Source of the DNA: Trichomonas tenax
Taxonomy: Eukaryota; Parabasalia; Trichomonadida; Trichomonadidae
Direction of reading: 5' to 3'
Assembly (NCBI GenBank): GCA_023091735.1
Contig: JALKBU010000386.1
Location: forward strand, 1-43,846
DNA length: 43,846 nt
Below, in pieces: positions 19,305 to 28,443 of the stretch; position 1 is the first letter of the stretch; each line of letters opens with the position of its first letter. The translations under genes were made by a program, and so were the position numbers. The notes beneath the pieces were generated by a model. That model searched no databases and was not told where the DNA came from. It saw nothing but the letters and a program-made list of their open reading frames with translations.

Positions 19305-21443
19305 TTATTCAATTTTCACAAAATATATGCCACAGAAGTAATTAGTTCCCTGATAATTCTCAATATGAATGCCAACGTTTGTAAACGAGCCCATAACAGA
19401 TGATAAAAGACTCATGTCCTCTTGGATCTTCTTGGCGACGGCATCCTTTGGTGAGGCACCTTCTGGAACATCCACAGAGATTGCAAAGCCATACCACTTT
19501 GTTGAGTTTTCTATATTCTTAAGAACTTCGGCCTGCTTGTCGTTGAAAGGCAAAACAGCACCATTCTTCTTCATAAGCTGCACGCCCTGGACTGCGAACT
19601 CTCTGATTCTTTGATCGAACTTAAGCGGTGCTACAGCTTCTTCTTGTCTGATTGCGTTAAGCGCGTTCACGATTTGGATATCGTTGTTAATTTCCTCGTT
19701 GATGGACGCTAAAACGAAGATACCTTCGTAGTTTGTCTCGTTCTTCTTGGAGACAATGACAGTAAGATGTGTTAAGTTAGCATCCTTGAGTTTGTCACTG
19801 ATTCCAACATTTTCAAATGTCTCTTCGATGGAAGCGACGGCCTCTTCAGCAACGTTATCTCCAACAAGAGAACCCTTGAACTTGATGGACTGGAGGCCTT
19901 CCTTGTAAAGTGGGCCAAGGATGTTCATAACCTTTTGGCGGTTGAATGTATCTTTGCCATTAGCGATATCTGAAGCGAACTTGACAAGCATAGAGCGATT
20001 GTGTGTGATCTCGTTGACCTTAAGATTGCTCTTGGCACGAGTTTTAGTGAACTTCTTTATGATTGCTGCTTCGAGATCTTCTGGTTTCATAACTTTTGGC
20101 TTAACCTTTGGCTTTGGCTTCTCCTCAACCTTTGGTGGCTCTTCAACCTTCGGCTTTTCTTCATTCTTGCGCTTTGTCTGCTTATCTTCGGACTTTGGTT
20201 TATCATTTGTCTTCTGTTTGTCGTTCTTTGGATGATAATCGCCGAACTGGTCGTTGTTATCACGCTTTGGCCTCTGCTCGTAAGGCTTGTTTTGTCTGTT
20301 ATCGTTCTTGTGGCCGCGTTCATTGCGCTGTGGCTGTTCTGTTGGTTTTTGGGGCTTCGATGAAGCTTCAACTTTTGTTTTTGATTCGTTATGATGGATT
20401 TTGTCTGGAATGATATTTGGTGTAACGCCTTGGCGAGTGGCAGGATATGTAGTGTCCTGAGATGGCTTGTTTGTCTGGTTCTTTTGTTCTTTGCGCGATG
20501 ATTCTGATTTTGGAGGTTTTGGTTCATCATTTTGCTTCTTTGGTGTCTGCTTGCTATCTTCATCGACTTTCCAAACGCCTGTTTTGAATGGTGAACCGTG
20601 TGGAGCCTCATTTGTCGAATTTGTTTCTTTCTTTGGATATTTATCTTTGGAATTTGATTTCTTTTCTCCTTCGATGACTTCAAAATCTCTCGTGAGCTGA
20701 CGAAGCGGCTTTTGATGAAAATCTAAAAAGATGAAAATTTTATCTTTGTCTGTTGAAACTGTAACGTCTGTGTTTATCGTGTATAAAATTTTGATGTTTG
20801 GCAATGGTTTTAATGCTTTTTTAATAGTATTTTCCACAGAATTTTGCCCGGCCAAATCAATAACAAAAGCAAGTTTATGGAATCTGAGGAGCATATCGTA
20901 GAACTGCTTTTGTCCGCAATTGTATTCTGTTATATATTTTTCGACGTTTTCGTTGCTGTTTGTTTTAACGATTAATTTGTCTCTTGAAAGTCCGCCACGG
21001 ATCTTGTTAAGGATCGTAATAATATTTCTTTCGTCTACCTTTGTTATTTGTTTGATTTCTTCGCTGTTTAACGCTTCCTGGATTGAATTTTGTAAAATAT
21101 TGTAGAATTTAAGCAAAAGAACAGTGTAATATATTTCAGCGTCCTTGATAATCTTAATTGCGATAGAATTTGCCGTGAGATCTGTCAAGTTCGCTTCGAT
21201 TTTTTCGAATATTGATTTTTCGATTTCTTTCGAGTCTTTTTCAAGCTTTCCTTGCAAAACCCAAACATTCTGACCGTATGGGAATCTAAAGAGAATATCG
21301 TTGATTTTCAAGTGTTTATTTTCTTTTTTCATGCTGCAAATTTCATCCGCAGTTGCCTGCAAATCTTTATCATCAGAAAGCTTACTTCTATCCAAACCTA
21401 ACTTACTAACAATCAGGTTCAGAAGTTTAGTTTCTTCTTCCAT
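19305..21443 (-). CDS. Uncharacterised protein with tandem divergent CAP-like C-terminal repeats
   Basis: 712 residues, ATG at 21443. The N-terminal 240 residues are helical and unrecognised. Residues about 240-450 form a Lys/Pro/Asn/Gln-rich disordered linker. The C-terminal 260 residues look like an internal duplication. Copy 1 has AIIKKFTKTRAKSNLKVNE, then LVKFA, ending FENVGI and NYEGIFVLASI. Copy 2 has IVNALNAIRQEEAVAPLKF, then IREFA, ending FTNVGI and NYFCGIYFVKI. Copy 2 resembles the opening of bacterial-type CAP (SCP/YkwD) domains (LNxxRxxxGLxPLxWDxxL) and their closing strand, but the CAP histidines are absent. There is no signal peptide, so it is probably cytosolic. The CAP assignment is tentative; the duplication is visible directly. 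A CATTTAT box lies nine bases before the ATG. Confidence 0.75.
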   Translation of the reverse strand: MEEETKLLNLIVSKLGLDRSKLSDDKDLQATADEICSMKKENKHLKINDILFRFPYGQNVWVLQGKLEKDSKEIEKSIFEKIEANLTDLTANSIAIKIIKDAEIYYTVLLLKFYNILQNSIQEALNSEEIKQITKVDERNIITILNKIRGGLSRDKLIVKTNSNENVEKYITEYNCGQKQFYDMLLRFHKLAFVIDLAGQNSVENTIKKALKPLPNIKILYTINTDVTVSTDKDKIFIFLDFHQKPLRQLTRDFEVIEGEKKSNSKDKYPKKETNSTNEAPHGSPFKTGVWKVDEDSKQTPKKQNDEPKPPKSESSRKEQKNQTNKPSQDTTYPATRQGVTPNIIPDKIHHNESKTKVEASSKPQKPTEQPQRNERGHKNDNRQNKPYEQRPKRDNNDQFGDYHPKNDKQKTNDKPKSEDKQTKRKNEEKPKVEEPPKVEEKPKPKVKPKVMKPEDLEAAIIKKFTKTRAKSNLKVNEITHNRSMLVKFASDIANGKDTFNRQKVMNILGPLYKEGLQSIKFKGSLVGDNVAEEAVASIEETFENVGISDKLKDANLTHLTVIVSKKNETNYEGIFVLASINEEINNDIQIVNALNAIRQEEAVAPLKFDQRIREFAVQGVQLMKKNGAVLPFNDKQAEVLKNIENSTKWYGFAISVDVPEGASPKDAVAKKIQEDMSLLSSVMGSFTNVGIHIENYQGTNYFCGIYFVKIE

Positions 21444-22037
21444 TTATAAATGGCCAGTTTTTTATTTCAATTTTAATTCGCTTTCTAAAAATATTTTTAG
21501 GTACCAAATAATGCCAAAAAATTCAGGTGTGAGCCCCTTTTTCATAATATTTCCATCAAACTAAAAGTGCGAAAATCATTTTGTTGTGATTTCTGATGCC
21601 TCCTCGTGATTCTACACATGTGGTGATTGAGAGCTCATGTCTTATCAAGAATATTCGTTAAAAGTGACAAAAAAATTGAATGGACCATTATCTTTAAGCA
21701 ATTTTCGATTAACTTAGATTTAGTAGCATAGCATTCTATCAATATATTAATCATTTGTTGGATGTTCTGTGCTGTCCTTTATAAGCTATTATGCAAACTA
21801 ATGCATAGATTATCTTCAAAACTCAATGGTGATTCCCCCATCTTTAATTTAAGATTACTTTCTTTTCTAAATCAAAATATGGTTAACATGTCTGATGCTT
21901 TTACCCCCATGTCTCAAAATGTGATTATGTCTCTATAGATCGGTTCTCACTTTATATTATTTGAGTATATGCTCGCTGCCCAAAAGTGACGAAATTTCAA
22001 TATCCCTTCAAATAAAAAGGAGGTTCCTATTCTTTGT
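21444..22037. other. Intergenic spacer
   Basis: AT-rich, with the initiator-like box of the 21443 gene at its left end. No other gene or RNA is supported. Confidence 0.45.
21448..21452 (-). promoter_or_regulatory. Initiator-like element CATTT
   Basis: On the minus strand the context is AAAACTGGCCATTTATAA immediately before the ATG at 21443. It matches the box upstream of the genes at 8361 and 36972, apart from GC replacing A before CATTT. Confidence 0.45.
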
Positions 22038-22488
22038 TTAAATATAATGAATTACAGCAGCAATACAGAATATCGCTAACTTTTGTAGCATTCGTGAAAG
22101 ATTGGTATAGCAAGTTTCAATTCTCCCTGATATGTATATATTAAGATTATGTTTATTACCCAGTTTTGCCGTAGTTTGTACTCCCCTGCTTAATTTGAGA
22201 GAAAAAAATTTAATTGATAAAGGATTGGAAGAATGGGTTTTAGATTCACCTATAATAGATGCTATCATCAGTGCAAGCAATCTTGTCTAAATAATCAATG
22301 AATAGCAAGTCTTGATTATATTTTCCAAATATATTTGTCTGTTTGATGATATGCAAGTCCTCTGCTTTCTTGAAATGTAAATCTTTACTTCCTAAACGAA
22401 ATTCATAGTTGTTCATTGCCATATAACATGAATGGTCAATACTACACTTATAAATAAACAAAATAAATTTATTATATATTACAAACAA
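22038..22488 (-). pseudogene. Possible broken ORF of unknown family
   Basis: Two minus-strand frames overlap at 22246-22280 and together could encode about 140 residues. The first half contains AMNNYEFRLGSKDLHFKKAE (ATG about 22421), and the second contains NIYISGRIETCYTN and RMLQKLAIFC. Both open frames start only with TTG. The amino-acid usage is protein-like (balanced charged residues, Cys, Tyr), so it may be a gene remnant with one frameshift. No family is recognised. It lies just downstream of the minus-strand gene that ends at 22490. A chance ORF pair is possible. Confidence 0.25.
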
Positions 22489-22489
22489 A

Positions 22490-24316
22490 CTATAAAGATT
22501 CTGGTGTGATTTTCATCTTCTTTGCTTTTCCGTCTATTGCAATTTTAACAAGTCCGGTGTTCATAGAAATTGGCCCGAGTTTATTAACAATGAATGGCAA
22601 CCTTGCATTGAGTTTCTCCTTGGCGAAAGGCTCTGATGCTTTTGCATAGAATTTCGTCAATTTCATGAAGTTGTTCTTGTTGAGATCAAGCGTGAATTTC
22701 TCAAGTACATTGCGAATCTTTTCGAGATTGAAAACAAACTTGAACAGAGATGGAGTCCTCTTTCCGAACTTGGATACTGCTTCATCAAGGAGATTGTAGA
22801 TTTCAGATGAATTACGAACGAATTTGGCGAAGAAAGATTCGATGAAATTGTACAACTCGCAGTTGATGACATTCATGTACTTCGACTCGATCTCGAAAAC
22901 AGCGCTGTCGATGATAGAGCGGAGAGAAGTCTCATCTTCTGGTGATGAGCTTATAAGTGACTGCAGATCACCGCATGCCAACGTGAAGTAGTAAAGAGCA
23001 TTGGCAATTGAATCGTTTGTTATCATCAAAAGTTTCTCGTTTGGTGTAACAGTGAAATATGGAAGAATATTGTTGATGAATGACGCAGCAAGTGGAAGAT
23101 AATTTGTGCAAAGCTCCCAAACCATCAGCGCAATGTTTTGTTGATTAATATCAAAATCAATTTCGATCGAAGAAGTCTGTCTTGAAAATTTGGTGAACAA
23201 ATTAACATCGAAAACTGGATAAGAATCTGTAAAAACAGAAACCTTTTCTTCAATGTGTAAACGATATTGAGCAAAATTAACTATCTGTTGATGAACACGC
23301 TTCCTGAGAATCTTGTAGTTATTTGTTCTTTCTATGTATTTAAGCATTGTCTGTTTTTCTTGCTGATAAAGATCTTCGATAATATTATACAATAAAAGTT
23401 TGCTGCAATGACTTAATCTTGAAAGAGCATATGTAGAGATGTCTGCGATAACGAATTTTTCAAAAAGAGAATGAACGTATGTAATCAAGAAATTGTAGAA
23501 TCGCTCAAAATCAGAAACTTTCGTGGAAATTCCGCCCTCACTTCCGATACGAGTGCTCCTCGCATACGTGTTGACAATGAACGTGGAAGGAAGCGGAGAA
23601 ATGTAGAATTTAGTTTTCTGATAAGAATAACCTAAAGTGATTTCCGGCTCATTTACAGCTGAACTCGATGAAGACTGCTTGATTTGGTTCGGCTTATAAC
23701 GAATCGATGGCGGTGATGGACGTTCATACTCTATATGCTGCACAAGACTGAAAACATTGAAAACAGGAGGAAGCTCAGGTTGTTTTTTGATAGGGTTGAT
23801 ACGCGACGCAACCTTAAGACCGCTGAGCAACAAATAATTGACAGGGACATCATGATATTTTTTTAGAAATCGATAACTTAAAATGAGTGAAATTAGATCA
23901 ATATTGCGAACATTATGACTTGCTTGTAATATCATCGTCGAAAAGAATGAAATTATGTAATATTCAGGTACCCTGGCCTCGAGCATGCGTCTAGTTGTTT
24001 GAGAAATCAGAGTGTACAGTGGTGACATGCGAATAGACTGGCGATCAGTGAGCGCTTGCCACACCTTGTTCACATTGTGGTAGTTTTTCATCAGATTTCC
24101 CACGAATTTCAGCATATCTTGAGGTTCGATCCCTCCAAGCGTCAATTTCATCATTACGTTGTCGATTTTCTCCACCTCTTCCTTTGGAAGTAGGTATTTC
24201 GCTATGAGACTGAATGTAATCGCGTTTGTCTTTATCCCCAAAATGTCGCTAGTTTCAAGTTGCATGGGGCAAGACATGTGATGTGAAAAATGTTGTTCAC
24301 TTATGTTGGTAATCAT
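22490..24316 (-). CDS. Uncharacterised alpha-helical protein
   Basis: The frame opens at 24319 with TTG, but an ATG follows at 24316, giving 608 residues. Not recognised. It is largely helical with no membrane segment or signal peptide, and has a Ser-rich patch near 216-220. Leu/Ile/Phe-rich helices alternate with charged turns throughout, in the style of helical-repeat or vesicle-tethering proteins. No catalytic motif is visible. The C-terminus is Lys-rich (GKAKKMKITPESL). It is coding by length, codon bias and absence of stops. No motif copy is found directly upstream. Confidence 0.8.
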   Translation of the reverse strand: MITNISEQHFSHHMSCPMQLETSDILGIKTNAITFSLIAKYLLPKEEVEKIDNVMMKLTLGGIEPQDMLKFVGNLMKNYHNVNKVWQALTDRQSIRMSPLYTLISQTTRRMLEARVPEYYIISFFSTMILQASHNVRNIDLISLILSYRFLKKYHDVPVNYLLLSGLKVASRINPIKKQPELPPVFNVFSLVQHIEYERPSPPSIRYKPNQIKQSSSSSAVNEPEITLGYSYQKTKFYISPLPSTFIVNTYARSTRIGSEGGISTKVSDFERFYNFLITYVHSLFEKFVIADISTYALSRLSHCSKLLLYNIIEDLYQQEKQTMLKYIERTNNYKILRKRVHQQIVNFAQYRLHIEEKVSVFTDSYPVFDVNLFTKFSRQTSSIEIDFDINQQNIALMVWELCTNYLPLAASFINNILPYFTVTPNEKLLMITNDSIANALYYFTLACGDLQSLISSSPEDETSLRSIIDSAVFEIESKYMNVINCELYNFIESFFAKFVRNSSEIYNLLDEAVSKFGKRTPSLFKFVFNLEKIRNVLEKFTLDLNKNNFMKLTKFYAKASEPFAKEKLNARLPFIVNKLGPISMNTGLVKIAIDGKAKKMKITPESL

Positions 24317-24712
24317 CAATGTGATCTATAAACTGACTTAATTTACGATACATTATATCACAGAAAACAAATTGCGACAACACACATTTATGAACTAGCT
24401 GAAAAAGGTGATAGTTTCATACTTTATGAAATATTAAACGAAAATGTGTGTCGGTAAGTCATGTATATACGATGCTAAGGTTAGCTTCAATGTTCTGTGA
24501 TAGGGGATTCTATAAGTAACCAAATATAAAAAGGATAAAGTTGAATATTTTGAATTAGTAGCAGAAATTAGGAACTACTTCTGAAACTTTAGAATATGTT
24601 TTTATGTGTTATATAGGGGGGTTTGCACTAGAAATTGAACATCCTTGATAGTGTTTATGTTTAGAAATTTGAATAATAGTATTGGATATAAAAATCAAAT
24701 GGCTTTAGAGTT
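24317..24712. other. Intergenic spacer upstream of the tRNA
   Basis: AT-rich; it contains the start region of the minus-strand gene and the 5' flank of the tRNA. Nothing else is seen. Confidence 0.45.
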
Positions 24713-24784
24713 GGGGGTGTGGCTCAGTGCTAGAGTGCGTCTTTAGCATAGATGAGGCCGGGGGTTCGATTCCCCTCACCTCCA
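24713..24784 (+). tRNA. tRNA-Ala (anticodon AGC)
   Basis: 72 nt, folded by hand. The acceptor GGGGGTG pairs with CACCTCC (one G-U), with discriminator A. The D stem is GCTC with GAGT. The anticodon stem CGTCT pairs with AGATG (one G-U) and the loop is TTAGCAT, giving anticodon AGC (Ala, GCU/GCC codons). The T arm is GGGGG-TTCGATT-CCCCT, and the B box GGTTCGATTCC is intact. No intron and no encoded CCA. A run of six T residues follows at once (24785-24790) and serves as a Pol III terminator. Confidence 0.96.
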
Positions 24785-24790
24785 TTTTTT
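24785..24790 (+). terminator. Pol III terminator of tRNA-Ala
   Basis: Six consecutive T residues start directly after the discriminator base of the tRNA. Confidence 0.85.
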
Positions 24791-24927
24791 CTTTTCGAAA
24801 ACATTATTTTTAAAAAATCTTTCCCATAAAGCAATGAACTGAAACTTTTTGTGAATTCATAGAAACTGCATAATAAGAAAAGATATGACATGAACAAAGT
24901 TTAGTTTTACAAACAAACAAAAGAGAA

Positions 24928-26181
24928 TTACTTCTTATATGAGTCCCCAATATATCCAATTAAGTTTGCAGCCCTGCTTGCAACAATCGGCTCCTTATTA
25001 GACAAGAGTGGATATAGGGTATTAACAACATTCATATCTCGGAGAACGGGAGCGAAGAACTGGAAATCGGAGCCAATCAAAGATGTCAAGCAATCAACAA
25101 GATTGCAATTGAAAGGATATGAAGCAATGACAGTAAATTTAACAATAGCCTCTGTTCCTCCAAGCTTTGAAACACTTCTTCTTTGTTCCATAGTTCCTAG
25201 GCCGTAGCACCTTACAATCGCATATACAGCCTGTTCGCGAACCCTTGTTTCTTCATTAACGGCAGATTTCATGAGCCTCTCAAGAAGTCCTGTTGATATT
25301 ATCACATCAATATCTTGACTCTTCCTGATGAAATCTGCTAAAGTTCTGCACGCTTGTATGCGAACACTCAACTCTGAATGATCAAGCTGCTGGAAGAACT
25401 CGTTGATGGAATCGCCAATCTCGAGATCTAACTTGAATAATGCAGATAACAAAATCAATAATGGAATAAGAACTGTTGAATCAGTTGTTTTAAGATGTGG
25501 AAGGAAACACTGTGTCAAGTCATGCTCTTTAACCTTGTTCGGATACTTTTCGATCGCAAAATGAAGGCTCCACAATAAATATTTCAACGGAACATTTTGA
25601 GAATGCAATATTTCGGTGCAGTTTGCAAAAAGAGGCTCTGATTCTTCACTGGTGGGTATCGGAAGCATGTGGAACATGCCATATATTATTTGGCCTGCTA
25701 AATCTTGAATTTTTTCATTACTATGTTTCATGAGGTTCAAAGCGACAGGAATTATATTGTTATCGAGGCACTCTTGTCTGCTCGTTACTGATGAAGCTGC
25801 AATTCCAAACAAACACCAAGCTGCGTGATGAACTAATTGTTCATCATCGGAATCAATGAATTTTAGTGCGATTTTCAACGCACTTTTATATAGCACGTCA
25901 ACATTCTCCTTGGATCCAAGAATAACAGCCAGATTATATAATGCTTCTCTTTGGCAGTTGACTAACGAGTCGTTTTCGAGTATTTTTAAGATTGTTTTGT
26001 AGTACCTGTGCCCAGGGCCGAGCTCTGGAAGCATTTCACGAAGGTCGCTCGTTCGAATATTATATAATAAGTCTGGAAGCTTGTCATATTCGCGATTTTT
26101 GAAGCACTTCAATGCAGAAAGTATGATTTCGAGCGTTTTTTCATGCTTAAGCGTACGAATTCGCGCTTGTTGATGCTGCAT
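24928..26181 (-). CDS. Armadillo-repeat protein, importin-alpha-like
   Basis: 417 residues, ATG at 26181. About eight ARM-type helical repeats are visible, for example NCQREALYNLAVILGSKENV, VHHAAWCLFGIAAS, IQDLAGQIIYGM, VRIQACRTLADFI, VREQAVYAIVRC and VASRAANLIGYIGDS. The AAWCLFGIA segment recalls the ALTNIAxG/AAWALSNL helices of importin-alpha, but no N-terminal IBB basic domain is evident beyond RIRTLKHEK. It may be a nuclear-transport-like adaptor or another ARM scaffold. On the coding strand, ATACGTTA lies four bases before the ATG, and a CACTTTT box about 23 bases before it. Confidence 0.8.
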   Translation of the reverse strand: MQHQQARIRTLKHEKTLEIILSALKCFKNREYDKLPDLLYNIRTSDLREMLPELGPGHRYYKTILKILENDSLVNCQREALYNLAVILGSKENVDVLYKSALKIALKFIDSDDEQLVHHAAWCLFGIAASSVTSRQECLDNNIIPVALNLMKHSNEKIQDLAGQIIYGMFHMLPIPTSEESEPLFANCTEILHSQNVPLKYLLWSLHFAIEKYPNKVKEHDLTQCFLPHLKTTDSTVLIPLLILLSALFKLDLEIGDSINEFFQQLDHSELSVRIQACRTLADFIRKSQDIDVIISTGLLERLMKSAVNEETRVREQAVYAIVRCYGLGTMEQRRSVSKLGGTEAIVKFTVIASYPFNCNLVDCLTSLIGSDFQFFAPVLRDMNVVNTLYPLLSNKEPIVASRAANLIGYIGDSYKK

Positions 26182-26185
26182 AAAT

Positions 26186-26193
26186 TAACGTAT
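26186..26193 (-). promoter_or_regulatory. ATACGTTA element of the ARM-repeat gene
   Basis: Reads ATACGTTA on the coding strand, four bases before the ATG at 26181. It is one of three identical 8-mers near the starts of three consecutive minus-strand genes (others at 27916-27923 and 29987-29994). Confidence 0.4.
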
Positions 26194-26632
26194 CGAGAAA
26201 AGTGTCATTTTTGCTCATTAAAAAAATCACTGAACAAAACATACATTTATAAATTTTACCAAAAAATCATTTTAGATATTTCTGATAATATAACAGTAAA
26301 CTACCTCTTCTAATGTACAATATATATAAATGCTGACTCCCAATTATAATAACCTGTTTTGATCTGAGATTAGATTTGTTTCCATATCTATTTCTATAAT
26401 GATTACTTATTTATTACAAGAACTTGCTGAGTGCAGTAATGATTTCACTTTTCACTAATAGATATGCGATCAAAGCCTCATAGAACAGTCGATTTTTAAT
26501 TTTGACAAAAGGAAATATTAATTGATATGTAAATAATTCAAAATATACAATTATGCCAATCTGACACGTAAAGTAATATAGATGATAATCAAATAGAGAT
26601 ATGATTGTATAATAAAAAAAGCAAAATAAAAT
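26194..26632. other. Intergenic spacer
   Basis: AT-rich, between two minus-strand genes. No ORF, RNA or repeat is identified. Confidence 0.5.
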
Positions 26633-27895
26633 TTACCAATCATCATTATCCTTCAAGAAATAACAGTTTTGTGCCTTCATATCCTCTTCTCTTTCTCTAG
26701 CCTCGCGCAACTTCCTCTCAGCGATCTGCTTCAGCTGAGCCTCGCGCAATCTCTTCATCTCCTCCTTTCTTGTGACCTCTTCGAATGCACGCTCCTCGTC
26801 ATACTTATCGTCTATTATTGGTGTCTTCGGCCTATTCTTCTCTTCCTCTGCCTTCTGTGCCTTGAGCTTGAGTGAGTTCTTCCAGTCCTCGTTCCTCTGC
26901 TTCTTCATCTGGATCTTTTTCTCGATGTCTGCCTGTCTCTGAGCCTCCTCACGTGCAGCAAGCTCTGAAGCTGCTGTGTCAATGATTCTCTCGTTCTTCG
27001 CCTTGAGCTCGAGGAACTTCTTTGACTGAATCTGGAATATCTTCTCACGGCGCTTTCCCTTCTCCTCGCGGACCTTTGCGAGGTGCTCCTCTCTCTCCCT
27101 CTTCTGGGCTTCGATCTGTTCCTGCTCCTTGCGAACGTGCTCCATGAGGACCTTTTCTTCCTCCTGTTGGCGCTTCTTGCGGTTCAACAGGGATCCGTTA
27201 GTTTTCTCGAATTCCTCGAGAGCCTTCTTCTCCTCTTCCTTCCTCTTGCGTGCTTTCTCCTTTTCGGCAGCTTCCTCTTCTGCCTGGATTTTGGCTAATT
27301 TTTCTGCCTCCTGCTTTTCGAAATCGGCCTGAGCTTGAGCCTTCTGCTTGTGTAGCCTGAGCTCACGCTGGTAAACTTCAGCAAGTTGCTTCTGCTGCTC
27401 TCTCTTCGAGTTATCGTTCCTATTCAAAAATGCTGTCGTTGCTTCGGCTTCTGCTTGTTCTACTTGTGCCCAATGAGCATCGTCTTTCATTCTGGCCGCC
27501 CTTGTTTGCTCTTTCATGATTAACTGCTGCTTGAGCTGCTTTTGGACGCAATCTTTAGCGATTTGTGAGTGAAGCGGACGAAGTTCGCCGATATTTCCTG
27601 TAGCAATGGCGTTTGCTGCGGTTTTCGTGCAGAGACGCTCTGTTCTGATCATATTTGGCATTTGTGCTTCCAATACTTTCTGTTCTTCCGATTTTGGAGC
27701 CATACTCTGCTTGACTGTATTTGTGAATGGAGAATCTTCGCTCATTCTGTACGAGTTCGTTAATTTCGACTTTCCTGGCTTAAATTCGAAGCCTTCGTTC
27801 GGGAAAAGATCTTCATTTCCTAAAATATCGACGCGTGTGAAACCACTGGTGGCAATGTCGTCTTTTCTCGCTCCCGCGGCAAAAGTTGTGTTCAT
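26633..27895 (-). CDS. Glu/Lys-rich coiled-coil protein, TPH-type axonemal protein candidate
   Basis: 420 residues, ATG at 27895. Residues 1-90 are non-helical. Residues about 120-405 are an almost unbroken charged single helix or coiled coil rich in E, K, R, Q and A, with only short breaks (EKTNGSLLNRKKRQ, RPKTPIIDDKYDEE). The style matches the trichohyalin/plectin-homology (TPH) proteins such as CFAP45, CFAP53 and CFAP210, which are microtubule-associated proteins of flagellar doublets. That is an analogy from composition and layout, not a motif match. It ends NCYFLKDNDDW. ATACGTTA lies 20 bases before the ATG. Confidence 0.75.
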   Translation of the reverse strand: MNTTFAAGARKDDIATSGFTRVDILGNEDLFPNEGFEFKPGKSKLTNSYRMSEDSPFTNTVKQSMAPKSEEQKVLEAQMPNMIRTERLCTKTAANAIATGNIGELRPLHSQIAKDCVQKQLKQQLIMKEQTRAARMKDDAHWAQVEQAEAEATTAFLNRNDNSKREQQKQLAEVYQRELRLHKQKAQAQADFEKQEAEKLAKIQAEEEAAEKEKARKRKEEEKKALEEFEKTNGSLLNRKKRQQEEEKVLMEHVRKEQEQIEAQKREREEHLAKVREEKGKRREKIFQIQSKKFLELKAKNERIIDTAASELAAREEAQRQADIEKKIQMKKQRNEDWKNSLKLKAQKAEEEKNRPKTPIIDDKYDEERAFEEVTRKEEMKRLREAQLKQIAERKLREAREREEDMKAQNCYFLKDNDDW

Positions 27896-27915
27896 TTATT
27901 GCGCTTAAATAGAAC

Positions 27916-27923
27916 TAACGTAT
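27916..27923 (-). promoter_or_regulatory. ATACGTTA element of the coiled-coil gene
   Basis: ATACGTTA on the coding strand, 20 bases before the ATG at 27895. Confidence 0.4.
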
Positions 27924-28075
27924 TCAAAAACCGTTTTTAAGTTTCTGCCGCTGAAATATTGATATCTAAGCTATTTCTGACCATTTATAGTATTGCATTA
28001 TCATATAGAATATATTTGTCAAATAAGAATTATAGGTTATCGCTTATTTTTAAAAATTATAAATTTGGCATCAAA

Positions 28076-28308
28076 AATAACCTCGTTGAAAGTCGCAATT
28101 TTTTCTAGAACTAATACTTCTAGACAAGAAGGCGAACTATTCTTAGCGGATATTGGAATTATCTAAGTGATGTAGAGGGTATACTATGTGTTTAACAATT
28201 GAAACAGATGCAGCACAGAAAATAATTCCGATATCAGCTACGAATATTTCGCCTTCTTGTCTAGAAGTATTAGTTCTAGAAAAAATCGCGACTTTCAACG
28301 AGGTTATT
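28076..28308. mobile_element. MITE-like palindromic element with 87-bp terminal inverted repeats
   Basis: Arms at 28076-28162 and 28222-28308 are inverted copies. The outer 61 bases (starting AATAACCTCGTTGAAAGTCG) match except one base, and the inner 26 bases carry about five mismatches. The unpaired centre is about 59 bases. There is no ORF. Flanking bases allow a TA target duplication (AATAACC...GGTTATT) or CAAA on each side (28072-28075 and 28309-28312). Size and structure fit a non-autonomous, foldback-type DNA transposon. Trichomonad genomes are rich in mariner-type elements, but the superfamily is not proven here. It lies between two minus-strand genes. Confidence 0.8.
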
Positions 28309-28443
28309 CAAATTTTCTATAAATTTTAATAAAAACAATGGTTTTGAGGTGAAGAATTCAAGTTCTAATATCAATAAACGTTCTTTTAATAAATGAATCA
28401 GTATACACAATTACAAAAAAATAAAATATAAAATCTATAAAAA

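Noticed and set aside
19086..19403. 105-codon + strand ORF
   Set aside because: It runs into the antisense 3' end of the 712-residue gene and is rich in Phe, Ile and Leu from AT-rich DNA.
20087..20683. 198-codon ORF rich in K/Q/S/R overlapping the linker of the 712-residue gene
   Set aside because: It is a frame-shifted reading of a repetitive Lys/Pro/Asn linker; open only because the codons are biased.
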